From: Inquilinus sp039594555
Lineage (GTDB): Bacteria; Pseudomonadota; Alphaproteobacteria; DSM-16000; Inquilinaceae
Assembly (NCBI RefSeq): GCF_039594555.1
Contig: NZ_JBCNNF010000150.1
Span: forward strand, 1 to 15,390
Direction of reading: 5' to 3'
Length of the DNA: 15,390 bases
In this document: positions 7,113-15,390 of the stretch, piece by piece
Layout: each line of letters begins with the position of its first letter
Numbering within the stretch: position 1 is the first letter of the stretch
The notes under the pieces: model-generated
Told to the model about the DNA's origin: nothing
Seen by the model: only the letters and a program-made list of their open reading frames with translations
The model's database searches: none
Translations under genes and position numbers: made by a program

Positions 7113-7131
7113 CGGCGCCGGCGCGGCGCCG
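7113..7131 (+). repeat. GC-only hairpin in the lon leader
   Basis: CGGCGCCG occurs at 7113-7120 and again at 7124-7131, three bases apart. The octamer is its own reverse complement, so the two copies can form an 8-bp stem upstream of the lon ribosome-binding region (AAGG near 7157). Confidence 0.6.
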
Positions 7132-7169
7132 CTTCCCGGGCCGCTGCCCACCCCAGTAAGGCAGAACGC

Positions 7170-9575
<2,406 letters not shown>

Positions 9576-9581
9576 GGTATC

Positions 9582-9630
9582 TCGGCGGCCCTGGAACTTG
9601 GCAGAATTCCATGTGTTTCAGGGCCGCCGA
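9582..9630 (+). repeat. Inverted repeat after lon (possible terminator)
   Basis: A perfect 12-bp stem (9582-9593 with 9619-9630) encloses a 25-base loop rich in A and T compared with the surroundings. No T run follows. It begins 6 bases after the lon stop and ends 3 bases before the HU -35, so it may end lon transcription, stabilise its 3' end, or affect the HU promoter. Confidence 0.6.
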
Positions 9631-9633
9631 CGA

Positions 9634-9662
9634 TTGACCGGGTTTCCGCGATACGCTTACAT
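9634..9662 (+). promoter_or_regulatory. Sigma-70 promoter of the HU gene
   Basis: TTGACC (9634-9639, 5 of 6 consensus) is followed after exactly 17 bases by TACATT (9657-9662, 4 of 6). The predicted start near 9669 leaves a leader of about 115 bases. The local sequence is less GC-rich than the surrounding genes. Confidence 0.65.
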
Positions 9663-9767
9663 TTCGTGACGTTTCGGTGTCGGGAAAAGGCGCATCGAAC
9701 GGTTGTCGGTTTGGAGAGTACCTAGCCTGTATCCGGCGAACCCGTCGGAACGACCAACACAGAGCCT

Positions 9768-9775
9768 AAAGGAGG
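9768..9775 (+). promoter_or_regulatory. Near-perfect Shine-Dalgarno of the HU gene
   Basis: AAAGGAGG ends 7 bases before the GTG at 9783, an optimal placement. It supports GTG as the true start and fits high expression of HU. Confidence 0.9.
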
Positions 9776-9782
9776 CCGACAC

Positions 9783-10076
9783 GTGAACAAGAACGATCTC
9801 GTCGCACACGTCGCGGAAAGCACCGGTCTGTCGCGTGCCGATGCTGGCAACGCCATCGACAGCTTCATCGACGGTGTTACCCAGACGTTGACGAAGGGGG
9901 GGGAAGTCCGCCTCGTTGGGTTCGGCACCTTCGGCGTCGCGGCGCGTGCCGCGTCTGAGGGCCGCAACCCGCGGACCGGCGAGACCATCAAGATCGCCGC
10001 CTCCAAGCAGGTCAAGTTCAAGGCCGGCAAGGGCCTGAAGGACGCCGTCAACAGCACCGGCGGCAAGAAGAAGTAA
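9783..10076 (+). CDS. hupB: DNA-binding protein HU
   Basis: HU is a small basic dimer that binds and bends DNA without strong sequence preference and shapes the nucleoid. The 97-aa product has the N-terminal helices (MNKNDLVAHVAE), the GFGTF turn (46-50) and the DNA-binding arm signature GRNPRTGETI (60-69), ending in a Lys-rich tail (GGKKK). Length is slightly above the usual 90. It starts with GTG, supported by a near-ideal ribosome-binding site. Position directly after lon matches the lon-hupB order of many proteobacteria. The symbol rests on that synteny; a single HU gene would often be called hup. Confidence 0.96.
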   Translation: MNKNDLVAHVAESTGLSRADAGNAIDSFIDGVTQTLTKGGEVRLVGFGTFGVAARAASEGRNPRTGETIKIAASKQVKFKAGKGLKDAVNSTGGKKK

Positions 10077-10098
10077 GCCTCCGCACTTGTGCCCGAAC

Positions 10099-10129
10099 CG
10101 GCCGGTCGGCGCCCTGGCCCGACCGGCCG
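10099..10129 (+). terminator. Probable HU terminator hairpin
   Basis: An 11-bp perfect stem (10099-10109 with 10119-10129) encloses a 9-base loop and begins 23 bases after the HU stop. It is followed only by CTTCATG, so the T tract is poor and termination may be partial. Confidence 0.55.
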
Positions 10130-10138
10130 CTTCATGTC

Positions 10139-10169
10139 CGGACCCTGCGGGATCGTCCCCGCGGGTCCG
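10139..10169 (+). repeat. Bulged hairpin just before tRNA-Val
   Basis: CGGACCC (10139-10145) pairs with GGGTCCG (10163-10169) and GCGGG (10147-10151) with CCCGC (10158-10162), with one bulged T. It ends 4 bases before the mature tRNA. It could be a second HU terminator or a structure in a longer HU-tRNA precursor. I see no promoter for tRNA-Val after it. Confidence 0.55.
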
Positions 10170-10172
10170 CCC

Positions 10173-10248
10173 GGGCGATTAGCTCAGCTGGTAGAGCATC
10201 GGTTTTACACACCGAGTGTCGGCGGTTCGAGCCCGTCATCGCCCACCA
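10173..10248 (+). tRNA. tRNA-Val (TAC)
   Basis: GGGCGAT (10173-10179) pairs with ATCGCCC (10238-10244). The anticodon stem TCGGT/ACCGA encloses TTTACAC with anticodon TAC at 10206-10208. The T loop is TTCGAGC and CCA is encoded at 10246-10248. It has no clear promoter of its own and may depend on readthrough from the HU gene. Confidence 0.97.
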
Positions 10249-10254
10249 GTTCCC

Positions 10255-10270
10255 GGCCGCTCCGGCGGCC
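10255..10270 (+). terminator. Possible tRNA-Val terminator hairpin
   Basis: GGCCGC and GCGGCC form a 6-bp stem closed by TCCG, the same UNCG-type loop as the clpX terminator, six bases after the tRNA. Only TTC follows, so it is a weak terminator candidate. Confidence 0.35.
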
Positions 10271-10337
10271 TTCGCGGCCCTCCGAATCCTCCGATCCGGC
10301 CGCCGCGAAAATCCCGCTCCTCCGCTGGCAATTCGAG

Positions 10338-10366
10338 TTGACAGCCCCCGGTGGAGTGGGTATCTC
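10338..10366 (+). promoter_or_regulatory. Sigma-70 promoter of the tRNA-Asp pair
   Basis: A perfect TTGACA (10338-10343) is followed after exactly 17 bases by TATCTC (10361-10366). The predicted start near 10373 is about 25 bases before the first tRNA-Asp. This is the strongest -35 in the window and fits a stable-RNA gene. Confidence 0.7.
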
Positions 10367-10397
10367 AAGCGCCTCGCCGCGATGAGCGGCCAGATGC

Positions 10398-10474
<77 letters not shown>

Positions 10475-10502
10475 CTTCTCGTATTCCGGTCTCGTTCCGG
10501 GT

Positions 10503-10519
10503 TTCGGCGATCCGCCGAA
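10503..10519 (+). repeat. Hairpin between the two tRNA-Asp genes
   Basis: TTCGGCG and CGCCGAA form a perfect 7-bp stem with a 3-base loop in the 73-base spacer. No T run follows, so a role as processing spacer in a joint precursor is as likely as termination. Confidence 0.5.
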
Positions 10520-10547
10520 GTCCCCGTGATCGTTGCCGGCGCCCTGC

Positions 10548-10624
<77 letters not shown>

Positions 10625-10653
10625 CTTCCCCGACCATCGCCGATACTTGCTCC

Positions 10654-10685
10654 GGGCCGCCTCGTCTGTGACGGGTTCGCGGCCC
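10654..10685 (+). terminator. Probable terminator of the tRNA-Asp transcript
   Basis: GGGCCGC (10654-10660) pairs with GCGGCCC (10679-10685), and within it CGTC pairs with GACG around loop TGT. The following bases TTGCTGCATTT give a broken T tract. It lies 29 bases after the second tRNA-Asp. Confidence 0.5.
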
Positions 10686-10705
10686 TTGCTGCATTTGGAC
10701 GCGGC

Positions 10706-10721
10706 TGGACCGGCCGGTCCA
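10706..10721 (+). promoter_or_regulatory. 16-bp perfect palindrome, possible operator
   Basis: TGGACCGGCCGGTCCA is an uninterrupted palindrome located 57 bases before the -35 of the first candidate nuo promoter and 20 bases after the tRNA terminator. It could bind a dimeric regulator. I do not recognise it as the site of a known factor. Confidence 0.4.
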
Positions 10722-10777
10722 ACTGGCTCGTTCGTGGCATCCTGCGTGAGGGCGAAGATTCCAGCAAAATCATGCGG

Positions 10778-10805
10778 TTGAGAAGCATTCGCAACTAAGA
10801 ATTAT
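10778..10805 (+). promoter_or_regulatory. Candidate nuo operon promoter P1
   Basis: TTGAGA (10778-10783, 5 of 6) is followed after 16 bases by AATTAT (10800-10805, 4 of 6), within the A+T-rich patch. It would give a leader of about 145 bases before nuoA. Confidence 0.45.
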
Positions 10806-10818
10806 GGCGGAAATTCGC

Positions 10819-10847
10819 TTCTCTCGTCCGACATGCCGGCCTATAAA
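10819..10847 (+). promoter_or_regulatory. Candidate nuo operon promoter P2 within an inverted repeat
   Basis: TATAAA (10842-10847, 5 of 6) lies 17 bases after a weak -35 TTCTCT (10819-10824). The -10 is centred in the inverted repeat CGGCCTATAAAGGCCG (10837-10852), a place where a dimeric repressor could act. The weak -35 keeps confidence low. Confidence 0.3.
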
Positions 10848-10905
10848 GGCCGCGCCGGAAGGGACCCGGAACGGGCCACCCTCTCGACGAAGAATGAGAT
10901 TTGGG

Positions 10906-10942
10906 GTGGAGCGCCTGCCGATCAAGATCGCGCAGGCTCCAC
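10906..10942 (+). promoter_or_regulatory. Stem-loop in the nuoA 5' leader
   Basis: GTGGA (10906-10910) pairs with TCCAC (10938-10942), GCCTGC (10913-10918) with GCAGGC (10932-10937), and CGAT (10919-10922) with ATCG (10927-10930), with small bulges. The hairpin ends 16 bases before the nuoA ATG, close to the ribosome-binding region, and could modulate translation or protect the 5' end. It matches no riboswitch I know. Confidence 0.5.
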
Positions 10943-10958
10943 GTGTGACGGGTGAGCG

Positions 10959-11327
10959 ATGACGACCTCTCTAGTGTCGGAGTACTTTCCGATCCTCGTC
11001 TTCCTGGCGATCGCCATCGTGATCGCCGGCGCCGCGGTCGGCGCATCCCTCGTCGTCGGGAAGCAGAATCCGGACAGCGAGAAGCTCTCGGCCTATGAGT
11101 GCGGCTTCGACGCCTTCGCCGATGCGCGCTCCAAGTTCGACGTCCGGTTCTACCTGGTCTCGATCCTGTTCATCATCTTCGACCTGGAAGTGGCCTTCCT
11201 GTTCCCCTGGGCGGTCGCGCTCAAGGACATCGGGATGTTCGGCTTCTGGTCGATGATGGTGTTCCTGGGCGTCCTGACCGTCGGCTTCATCTACGAGTGG
11301 AAGAAGGGAGCGCTGGAATGGGAGTGA
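10959..11327 (+). CDS. nuoA: NADH-quinone oxidoreductase subunit A
   Basis: NuoA is a small membrane subunit of respiratory complex I beside the quinone channel. The 122-aa product has three predicted membrane helices (about 10-33, 62-84, 92-113). The conserved first loop contains the YECG signature at 46-49. The second helix contains FDLEVAFLFPW with the conserved acidic pair Asp75 and Glu77. It is the first gene of the operon; the ATG at 10959 is preceded by GGTGAG at only 2 bases, a mediocre ribosome-binding site. Its last 10 bases overlap nuoB. The C-terminal LEWE is typical of the family. Confidence 0.97.
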   Translation: MTTSLVSEYFPILVFLAIAIVIAGAAVGASLVVGKQNPDSEKLSAYECGFDAFADARSKFDVRFYLVSILFIIFDLEVAFLFPWAVALKDIGMFGFWSMMVFLGVLTVGFIYEWKKGALEWE

Positions 11328-11896
11328 GCGCGACTCAGCCGAGCAGCCCGGTGGCGACCAGCCCCGTCGGCATCGGCACGCCGATCCCCCCGGGCCCCGG
11401 GCAGGACGCGGTGATCCGCGCCGCCAATGCCGAGATCCAGGACAGGGGCTTCCTGCTGACCCAGTTCGACGCGCTGCTCGGCTGGGCGCGCACCGGGTCG
11501 CTGTGGCCGATGACCTTCGGCCTGGCCTGCTGCGCGGTGGAGATGATCCACGCCTACATGCCGCGCTATGACCTGGACCGACTCGGCGTCATCCCGCGGC
11601 CCAGCCCGCGCCAGTCCGACGTCATGATCGTCGCCGGCACGCTGACCAACAAGATGGCTCCGGCCTTGCGCAAGGTCTACGACCAGATGCCCGAGCCGCG
11701 CTGGGTCATCTCGATGGGCTCCTGCGCCAATGGCGGCGGCTACTATCACTATTCCTACTCGGTGGTGCGCGGCTGCGACCGCGTCGTCCCGGTCGACATC
11801 TATGTCCCGGGCTGCCCGCCGACGGCCGAGGCCCTGGTCTACGGCATCATGCAGCTGCAGAAGAAGATCCGGCGCGGCAACCGGATCATCCGCTGA
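11318..11896 (+). CDS. nuoB: NADH-quinone oxidoreductase subunit B
   Basis: NuoB holds the terminal 4Fe-4S cluster N2 that passes electrons to quinone. The 192-aa product has the four expected cysteines: the adjacent pair Cys71-Cys72 (FGLACCAVEM), Cys136 (GSCANGGGYY) and Cys166 (VPGCPPTAEALVYG). About 40 residues at the N-terminus, rich in Ser, Pro and Gly, form a flexible extension. The ATG at 11318 lies inside the end of nuoA and is preceded by AGGGAG within the nuoA coding sequence, so translational coupling is likely. The open frame continues upstream inside nuoA, but the family length and the ribosome-binding site favour this start. Confidence 0.97.
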   Translation: MGVSATQPSSPVATSPVGIGTPIPPGPGQDAVIRAANAEIQDRGFLLTQFDALLGWARTGSLWPMTFGLACCAVEMIHAYMPRYDLDRLGVIPRPSPRQSDVMIVAGTLTNKMAPALRKVYDQMPEPRWVISMGSCANGGGYYHYSYSVVRGCDRVVPVDIYVPGCPPTAEALVYGIMQLQKKIRRGNRIIR

Positions 11897-11913
11897 GGGA
11901 TCGGGAAGCGAGA

Positions 11914-12561
11914 ATGGCATCGATCCAGGAACTGACCGACCTCGGCACGGCCCTCGCGGCGGCGCTGGGCGCGGACGTGCTCGACCACGCGGTGTCGCCG
12001 ACGGCCGAGCTGACCCTGACTGTGCGGCGCGAGTCGATCGTGCGGGTGCTGACCCATCTGCGCGACGCGCCCGACGCCCTGTTCGAGCAGCTGACCGACA
12101 TCTGCGGCGCCGACTATCCGACCCGGCCGGAGCGGCTGGAGGTCGTTTATCACCTGCTCAGCTTCCGGCATAACCGCCGGATCCGGGTCAAGGTGACGAC
12201 CGACGAGGATACGCCGGTGCCGTCCGCCGCGGGCGTCTTCCCGGCCGCGACCTGGTTCGAGCGCGAGGCCTGGGACCTGTACGGCATCTTCTTCGCCGAC
12301 AACCCGGATCTGCGCCGCATCCTCACCGATTACGGCTTCGAGGGGCACCCGCTGCGCAAGGACTTCCCGCTGACCGGCTATGTCGAGGTCCGCTACGACA
12401 CCGAGCAGAAGCGGGTGGTGTACGAGCCGGTCAAGCTGACCCAGGATTTCCGCACCTTCGACTTCCTCAGCCCGTGGGAAGGCATGACGCGCCCCGGTCC
12501 TGACGTGCCCGTGGTCCTGCCGGGCGACGAGAAGGCCGCGCTGAACGAGCCGAAGGCGTAA
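11914..12561 (+). CDS. nuoC: NADH-quinone oxidoreductase subunit C
   Basis: NuoC is the 30-kDa hydrophilic subunit of the connecting module of complex I. The 215-aa product carries the family signature at about 116-152: EREAWDLYGIFF, DLRRILTDYGF and GHPLRKDFPLTGY. The C-terminal tail (about 170-215) has the conserved YEPVKLTQDFRTFDF. NuoC and NuoD are separate genes here, unlike the fused nuoCD of E. coli. It begins 17 bases after nuoB with a purine-rich stretch GGGAAGCGAG upstream, and ends 5 bases before nuoD. Confidence 0.97.
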   Translation: MASIQELTDLGTALAAALGADVLDHAVSPTAELTLTVRRESIVRVLTHLRDAPDALFEQLTDICGADYPTRPERLEVVYHLLSFRHNRRIRVKVTTDEDTPVPSAAGVFPAATWFEREAWDLYGIFFADNPDLRRILTDYGFEGHPLRKDFPLTGYVEVRYDTEQKRVVYEPVKLTQDFRTFDFLSPWEGMTRPGPDVPVVLPGDEKAALNEPKA

Positions 12562-12566
12562 GCACC

Positions 12567-13748
12567 ATGGTCGAGACCCAGATCAAGCCCTACACCATGA
12601 ATTTCGGCCCGCAGCACCCGGCCGCGCACGGCGTGCTGCGCCTGGTGCTGGAGCTGGACGGCGAGGTGGTGGAGCGGGCCGATCCGCATATCGGGCTGCT
12701 GCATCGCGGCACCGAGAAGCTGATCGAATACAAGACCTACATGCAGGCGACGCCGTATTTCGATCGCCTGGACTATGTCGCCCCGATGAACCAGGAGCAT
12801 GCCTTCGCCCTGGCGGTGGAGCGGCTGCTGGGCATCACCGTGCCGGAGCGCGGCCAGTACATCCGCGTGCTGTTCGCCGAGATCGGCCGGGTGCTGAACC
12901 ACCTGCTGAACATCACCACCTACGCGCTGGACGTCGGCGCGGTGACCCCGTCGCTGTGGGGCTTCGAGGAGCGCGAGCTCCTGATGGAGTTCTACGAGCG
13001 GGTGTCGGGCGCGCGGCTGCACGCCAACTACTTCCGCCCCGGCGGCGTCTCGCAGGACATGCCGGCCGGCCTGGCCGACGACATCTGGGCCTATACCGAG
13101 CGCTTCCCGAAATTCGTCGACGACCTCGAGAGCCTGCTGACCGAGAACCGGATCTTCAAGCAGCGCCTGGTCGATATCGGCGTGGTGACGGCGGAGCAGG
13201 CCAAGGCCTGGGGTTTCTCCGGCCCGATGCTGCGCGCCTCGAACATCGCCTGGGACCTGCGCAAGGCGCAGCCCTACGACGTCTATGACCGGATGGATTT
13301 CGACGTCCCGGTCGGCCTGACCGGCGACTGCTATGCCCGCTACCTGCTGCGGGTCGAGGAGATGCGCCAGTCCAACCGCATCATCCGGCAGTGCCTGGAG
13401 CAGATGCCGAAGGACGGGCCGGTGAAGACCACCGACCGCAAAGTGTCGCCGCCGCCGCGCGCCGACATGAAGCGGTCGATGGAAGCGCTGATCCACCACT
13501 TCAAGCTCTACACCGAGGGCTATCACGTCCCGGCCGGCGAGACCTATGCCGCGGTCGAGGCGCCGAAGGGCGAGTTCGGCGTCTACCTGGTCGCGGACGG
13601 CACCAACCGGCCGTATCGCTGCCGCATCCGCGCCCCGGGCTTCGCCCATCTGCAGGGGCTGGACTTCATGAGCCGGGGACACATGCTGGCCGATGCCGTC
13701 GCGATCATCGGCAGCCAGGACATCGTGTTCGGGGAGATCGACCGATGA
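12567..13748 (+). CDS. nuoD: NADH-quinone oxidoreductase subunit D
   Basis: NuoD is the 49-kDa subunit that forms the quinone-binding pocket with NuoB. The 393-aa product has NFGPQHPAAHGVLRL at 12-26 and RLDYVAPMNQEHAF at 67-80. His21 and Tyr70 probably correspond to the quinone-headgroup His38 and Tyr87 of Thermus Nqo4. The family is related to NiFe-hydrogenase large subunits, but the metal-binding cysteine pairs are absent, as expected for complex I. The C-terminus has HLQGLDFMSRGHMLAD and ends in FGEIDR. Full length; its stop overlaps the nuoE start in an ATGA junction. Confidence 0.98.
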   Translation: MVETQIKPYTMNFGPQHPAAHGVLRLVLELDGEVVERADPHIGLLHRGTEKLIEYKTYMQATPYFDRLDYVAPMNQEHAFALAVERLLGITVPERGQYIRVLFAEIGRVLNHLLNITTYALDVGAVTPSLWGFEERELLMEFYERVSGARLHANYFRPGGVSQDMPAGLADDIWAYTERFPKFVDDLESLLTENRIFKQRLVDIGVVTAEQAKAWGFSGPMLRASNIAWDLRKAQPYDVYDRMDFDVPVGLTGDCYARYLLRVEEMRQSNRIIRQCLEQMPKDGPVKTTDRKVSPPPRADMKRSMEALIHHFKLYTEGYHVPAGETYAAVEAPKGEFGVYLVADGTNRPYRCRIRAPGFAHLQGLDFMSRGHMLADAVAIIGSQDIVFGEIDR

Positions 13749-14590
13749 CGGCCGCAGGGATTGCGCCGGAGGCGGAGCAGCCGAAGCATTTCGCCTTCAC
13801 GCCCGAGAACCTCGAGCGGGCGAAGAAGATCATCGCCAAATACCCCGAGGGCCGGCAGCAGAGCGCGGTGATCCCGCTGCTCGATCTCGCCCAGCGCCAG
13901 CATCACAACTGGATCCCGCGGGTGGCGATGGACTATGTCGCCGACCTGCTGGAGATGCCGCGGATCCGGGTGTACGAGGTCGCCAGCTTCTACACCATGT
14001 TCAACAAGGCGCCCGTCGGCCGCCACTTCTTCCAGGTCTGCACCACCACCCCGTGCTGGCTGCGCGGGTCGGGCGAGGTGATGCGCGCGCTGCAGGACCG
14101 GGCCGGCTGCGGCAACCACGAGACCAGCGAGGACGGCCAGTTCTCGGTGCTCGAGGTCGAGTGCCTGGGCGCCTGCGTCAACGCGCCGATGGTCCAGATC
14201 AACGACGATTTCTACGAGGATCTGGACTACGACAAGACGGTGGCGCTGATCGACGCGCTGAAGGCCGGGCGGCAGACCACGCCGGGCCCGCAGAACGGCC
14301 GCACCAATTCCGAGGCGCTGTCCGGCGCGACCACGCTGCTGAACATGAAGCCGGGCCACCGCCCGGCCGTGCCGGCCTCCGCCGCCCGTCCGGGCGCCGA
14401 GGGCAGCCAGGCCGATCGGCCGGATCCGGCGCCCGGCGGCGCCCCGCCGGCGCAGGAGGTTGCGGCCGAGGCCGAGCCCCTGCCGGGCACCCATCGCGGC
14501 GATGCCGAGCCCGAGAAGAAGGGCCGGCCGCCGCAGAGGATCGAGCCGACCGGCGACCACCCCGGCACCGCGGATTCGGGAGAAAAGTGA
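13745..14590 (+). CDS. nuoE: NADH-quinone oxidoreductase subunit E with long C-terminal tail
   Basis: NuoE is the 24-kDa subunit of the NADH-oxidising tip and carries 2Fe-2S cluster N1a. The 281-aa product has the thioredoxin-like ferredoxin core (about 15-175) with ligands Cys99 and Cys104 (CTTTPC) and Cys140 and Cys144 (CLGAC). From about residue 176 a further 105 residues are rich in Pro, Ala, Gly, Glu and Arg and look disordered, well beyond the 166-aa E. coli protein. C-terminal extensions are known in alphaproteobacterial NuoE. The ATG overlaps the nuoD stop by 4 bases, and the stop overlaps the nuoF ATG by one base, indicating translational coupling. Confidence 0.97.
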   Translation: MTAAGIAPEAEQPKHFAFTPENLERAKKIIAKYPEGRQQSAVIPLLDLAQRQHHNWIPRVAMDYVADLLEMPRIRVYEVASFYTMFNKAPVGRHFFQVCTTTPCWLRGSGEVMRALQDRAGCGNHETSEDGQFSVLEVECLGACVNAPMVQINDDFYEDLDYDKTVALIDALKAGRQTTPGPQNGRTNSEALSGATTLLNMKPGHRPAVPASAARPGAEGSQADRPDPAPGGAPPAQEVAAEAEPLPGTHRGDAEPEKKGRPPQRIEPTGDHPGTADSGEK

Positions 14591-15390
14591 TGCTGCGCGA
14601 CGAAGACCGCATCTTCACCAATCTCTATGGCTGGGACGATTGGGGCCTGGAAGGCGCCCGCCGCCGCGGCATCTGGAGCGACACCAAGGCGCTGGTCGAT
14701 CTCGGCCGCGACAGGATCATCGAGGAGGTCAAGACCTCCGGCCTGCGCGGCCGTGGCGGCGCCGGCTTCCCGACCGGCATGAAGTGGTCCTTCATGCCGA
14801 AGGAGAGCAAGGACGGCCGGCCGAGCTACCTCGTCATCAACGCCGACGAATCGGAACCGGGCACCTGCAAGGACCGCGAGATCCTGCGCTTCGACCCGCA
14901 CCGGCTGATCGAGGGCGCGCTGCTGGCCTCCTTCGCCATGGGGGCGCACGCCTGCTACATCTACATCCGGGGCGAGTTCTACGGCGAAGCCTCGAACATG
15001 CAGGTCGCGATCGACCAGGCCTATGACGCCGGCCTGCTCGGCAAGAACGCGGCCGGCACCGGCTGGGACTTCGACCTGTACCTGCACCGCGGCGCCGGCG
15101 CCTATATCTGCGGCGAGGAGACCGCGCTGCTGGAGAGCCTGGAGGGCAAGAAGGGCCAGCCGCGCAACAAGCCGCCCTTCCCGGCGGGCGCGGGCCTGTA
15201 TGGCTGCCCGACCACCGTGAACAATGTCGAGACCATTGCCGTGGTCGGCGAGATCCTGCGCCGTGGCGGCGCCTGGTTCGCCGGCATCGGCCGGCCGAAG
15301 AACCAGGGCACCAAGCTGTTCTGCATCTCCGGCCATGTGAACCAGCCCTGCAATGTCGAGGAAGAGCTCGGCATCCCGATGCGGGAGCTG
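14590..15390 (+). CDS. nuoF: NADH-quinone oxidoreductase subunit F, N-terminal part
   Basis: NuoF is the 51-kDa subunit that binds NADH and FMN and holds 4Fe-4S cluster N3. The window contains the first 267 codons without a stop. The nucleotide- and flavin-binding motifs are intact: GLRGRGGAGFPTGMKW (51-66), NADESEPGTCKDRE (84-97) and GAGAYICGEETALLESLEG (168-186). The C-terminal cysteine motif for N3 lies beyond the right edge. Start ATG overlaps the nuoE stop (TGATG), preceded by GGGAGAAAAG, a good ribosome-binding site. The reading frame is clean to the edge, so this is truncation by the window and not a broken gene. Confidence 0.97.
   Translation, partial: MLRDEDRIFTNLYGWDDWGLEGARRRGIWSDTKALVDLGRDRIIEEVKTSGLRGRGGAGFPTGMKWSFMPKESKDGRPSYLVINADESEPGTCKDREILRFDPHRLIEGALLASFAMGAHACYIYIRGEFYGEASNMQVAIDQAYDAGLLGKNAAGTGWDFDLYLHRGAGAYICGEETALLESLEGKKGQPRNKPPFPAGAGLYGCPTTVNNVETIAVVGEILRRGGAWFAGIGRPKNQGTKLFCISGHVNQPCNVEEELGIPMREL

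Larger units (their letters stand above)
10625..10958 (+). other. 334-bp gene-free region between tRNA-Asp and nuoA
   Basis: No convincing gene lies here on either strand. In order it holds a terminator-like hairpin (10654-10685), a 16-bp palindrome (10706-10721), a comparatively A+T-rich patch (about 10756-10812) with a candidate promoter, a second candidate -10 inside an inverted repeat (10837-10852), and a structured leader hairpin (10906-10942) before the nuoA start. It looks like the control region of the nuo operon. Confidence 0.7.

Overview
This is a GC-rich piece of an alphaproteobacterial chromosome carrying core housekeeping genes. The order tig-clpP-clpX-lon-HU, then tRNA genes, then nuoABCDEF, together with the protein sequences, points to Alphaproteobacteria. 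The Rhodospirillales-like side of the class is my best guess; I cannot name a genus. I found no phage, insertion sequence, CRISPR array, toxin-antitoxin pair, defence island or biosynthetic cluster, and no candidate for an undescribed multi-gene system. The less ordinary material is in the intergenic regions: promoters, hairpins, a palindrome and a duplicated tRNA gene.

Left end (1-3212). A class I/II PLP aminotransferase is cut by the left edge and read on the minus strand. It diverges from a tRNA-His(GTG). An HpcH/HpaI-type aldolase with a TTG start follows on the plus strand and overlaps by one base the bifunctional NAD(P)HX repair gene nnr. A tRNA-Leu(TAG) comes next.

Protein quality-control block (3275-9575). 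Trigger factor (tig) folds nascent chains at the ribosome. ClpP and its unfoldase ClpX form the ClpXP protease, and Lon is a second ATP-dependent protease. Sequences resembling heat-shock sigma factor (RpoH) promoters lie before clpP and before lon. A clear intrinsic terminator closes clpX. The gene for the DNA-binding protein HU follows lon, with a good housekeeping promoter, a strong Shine-Dalgarno sequence and a GTG start.

tRNA cluster (10173-10624). It holds tRNA-Val(TAC) and two identical tRNA-Asp(GTC) genes spaced exactly 150 bp apart. A TTGACA-type promoter precedes the tRNA-Asp pair.

nuo operon (10959 to the right edge). nuoA, nuoB, nuoC, nuoD, nuoE and the first 267 codons of nuoF are tightly packed, with overlaps of 10, 4 and 1 bases at A/B, D/E and E/F. 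They encode parts of respiratory complex I: NuoA of the membrane arm, NuoB-C-D of the connecting quinone module, and NuoE-F of the NADH-dehydrogenase tip. The 334-bp stretch before nuoA contains a 16-bp perfect palindrome, two candidate promoters and a structured leader.
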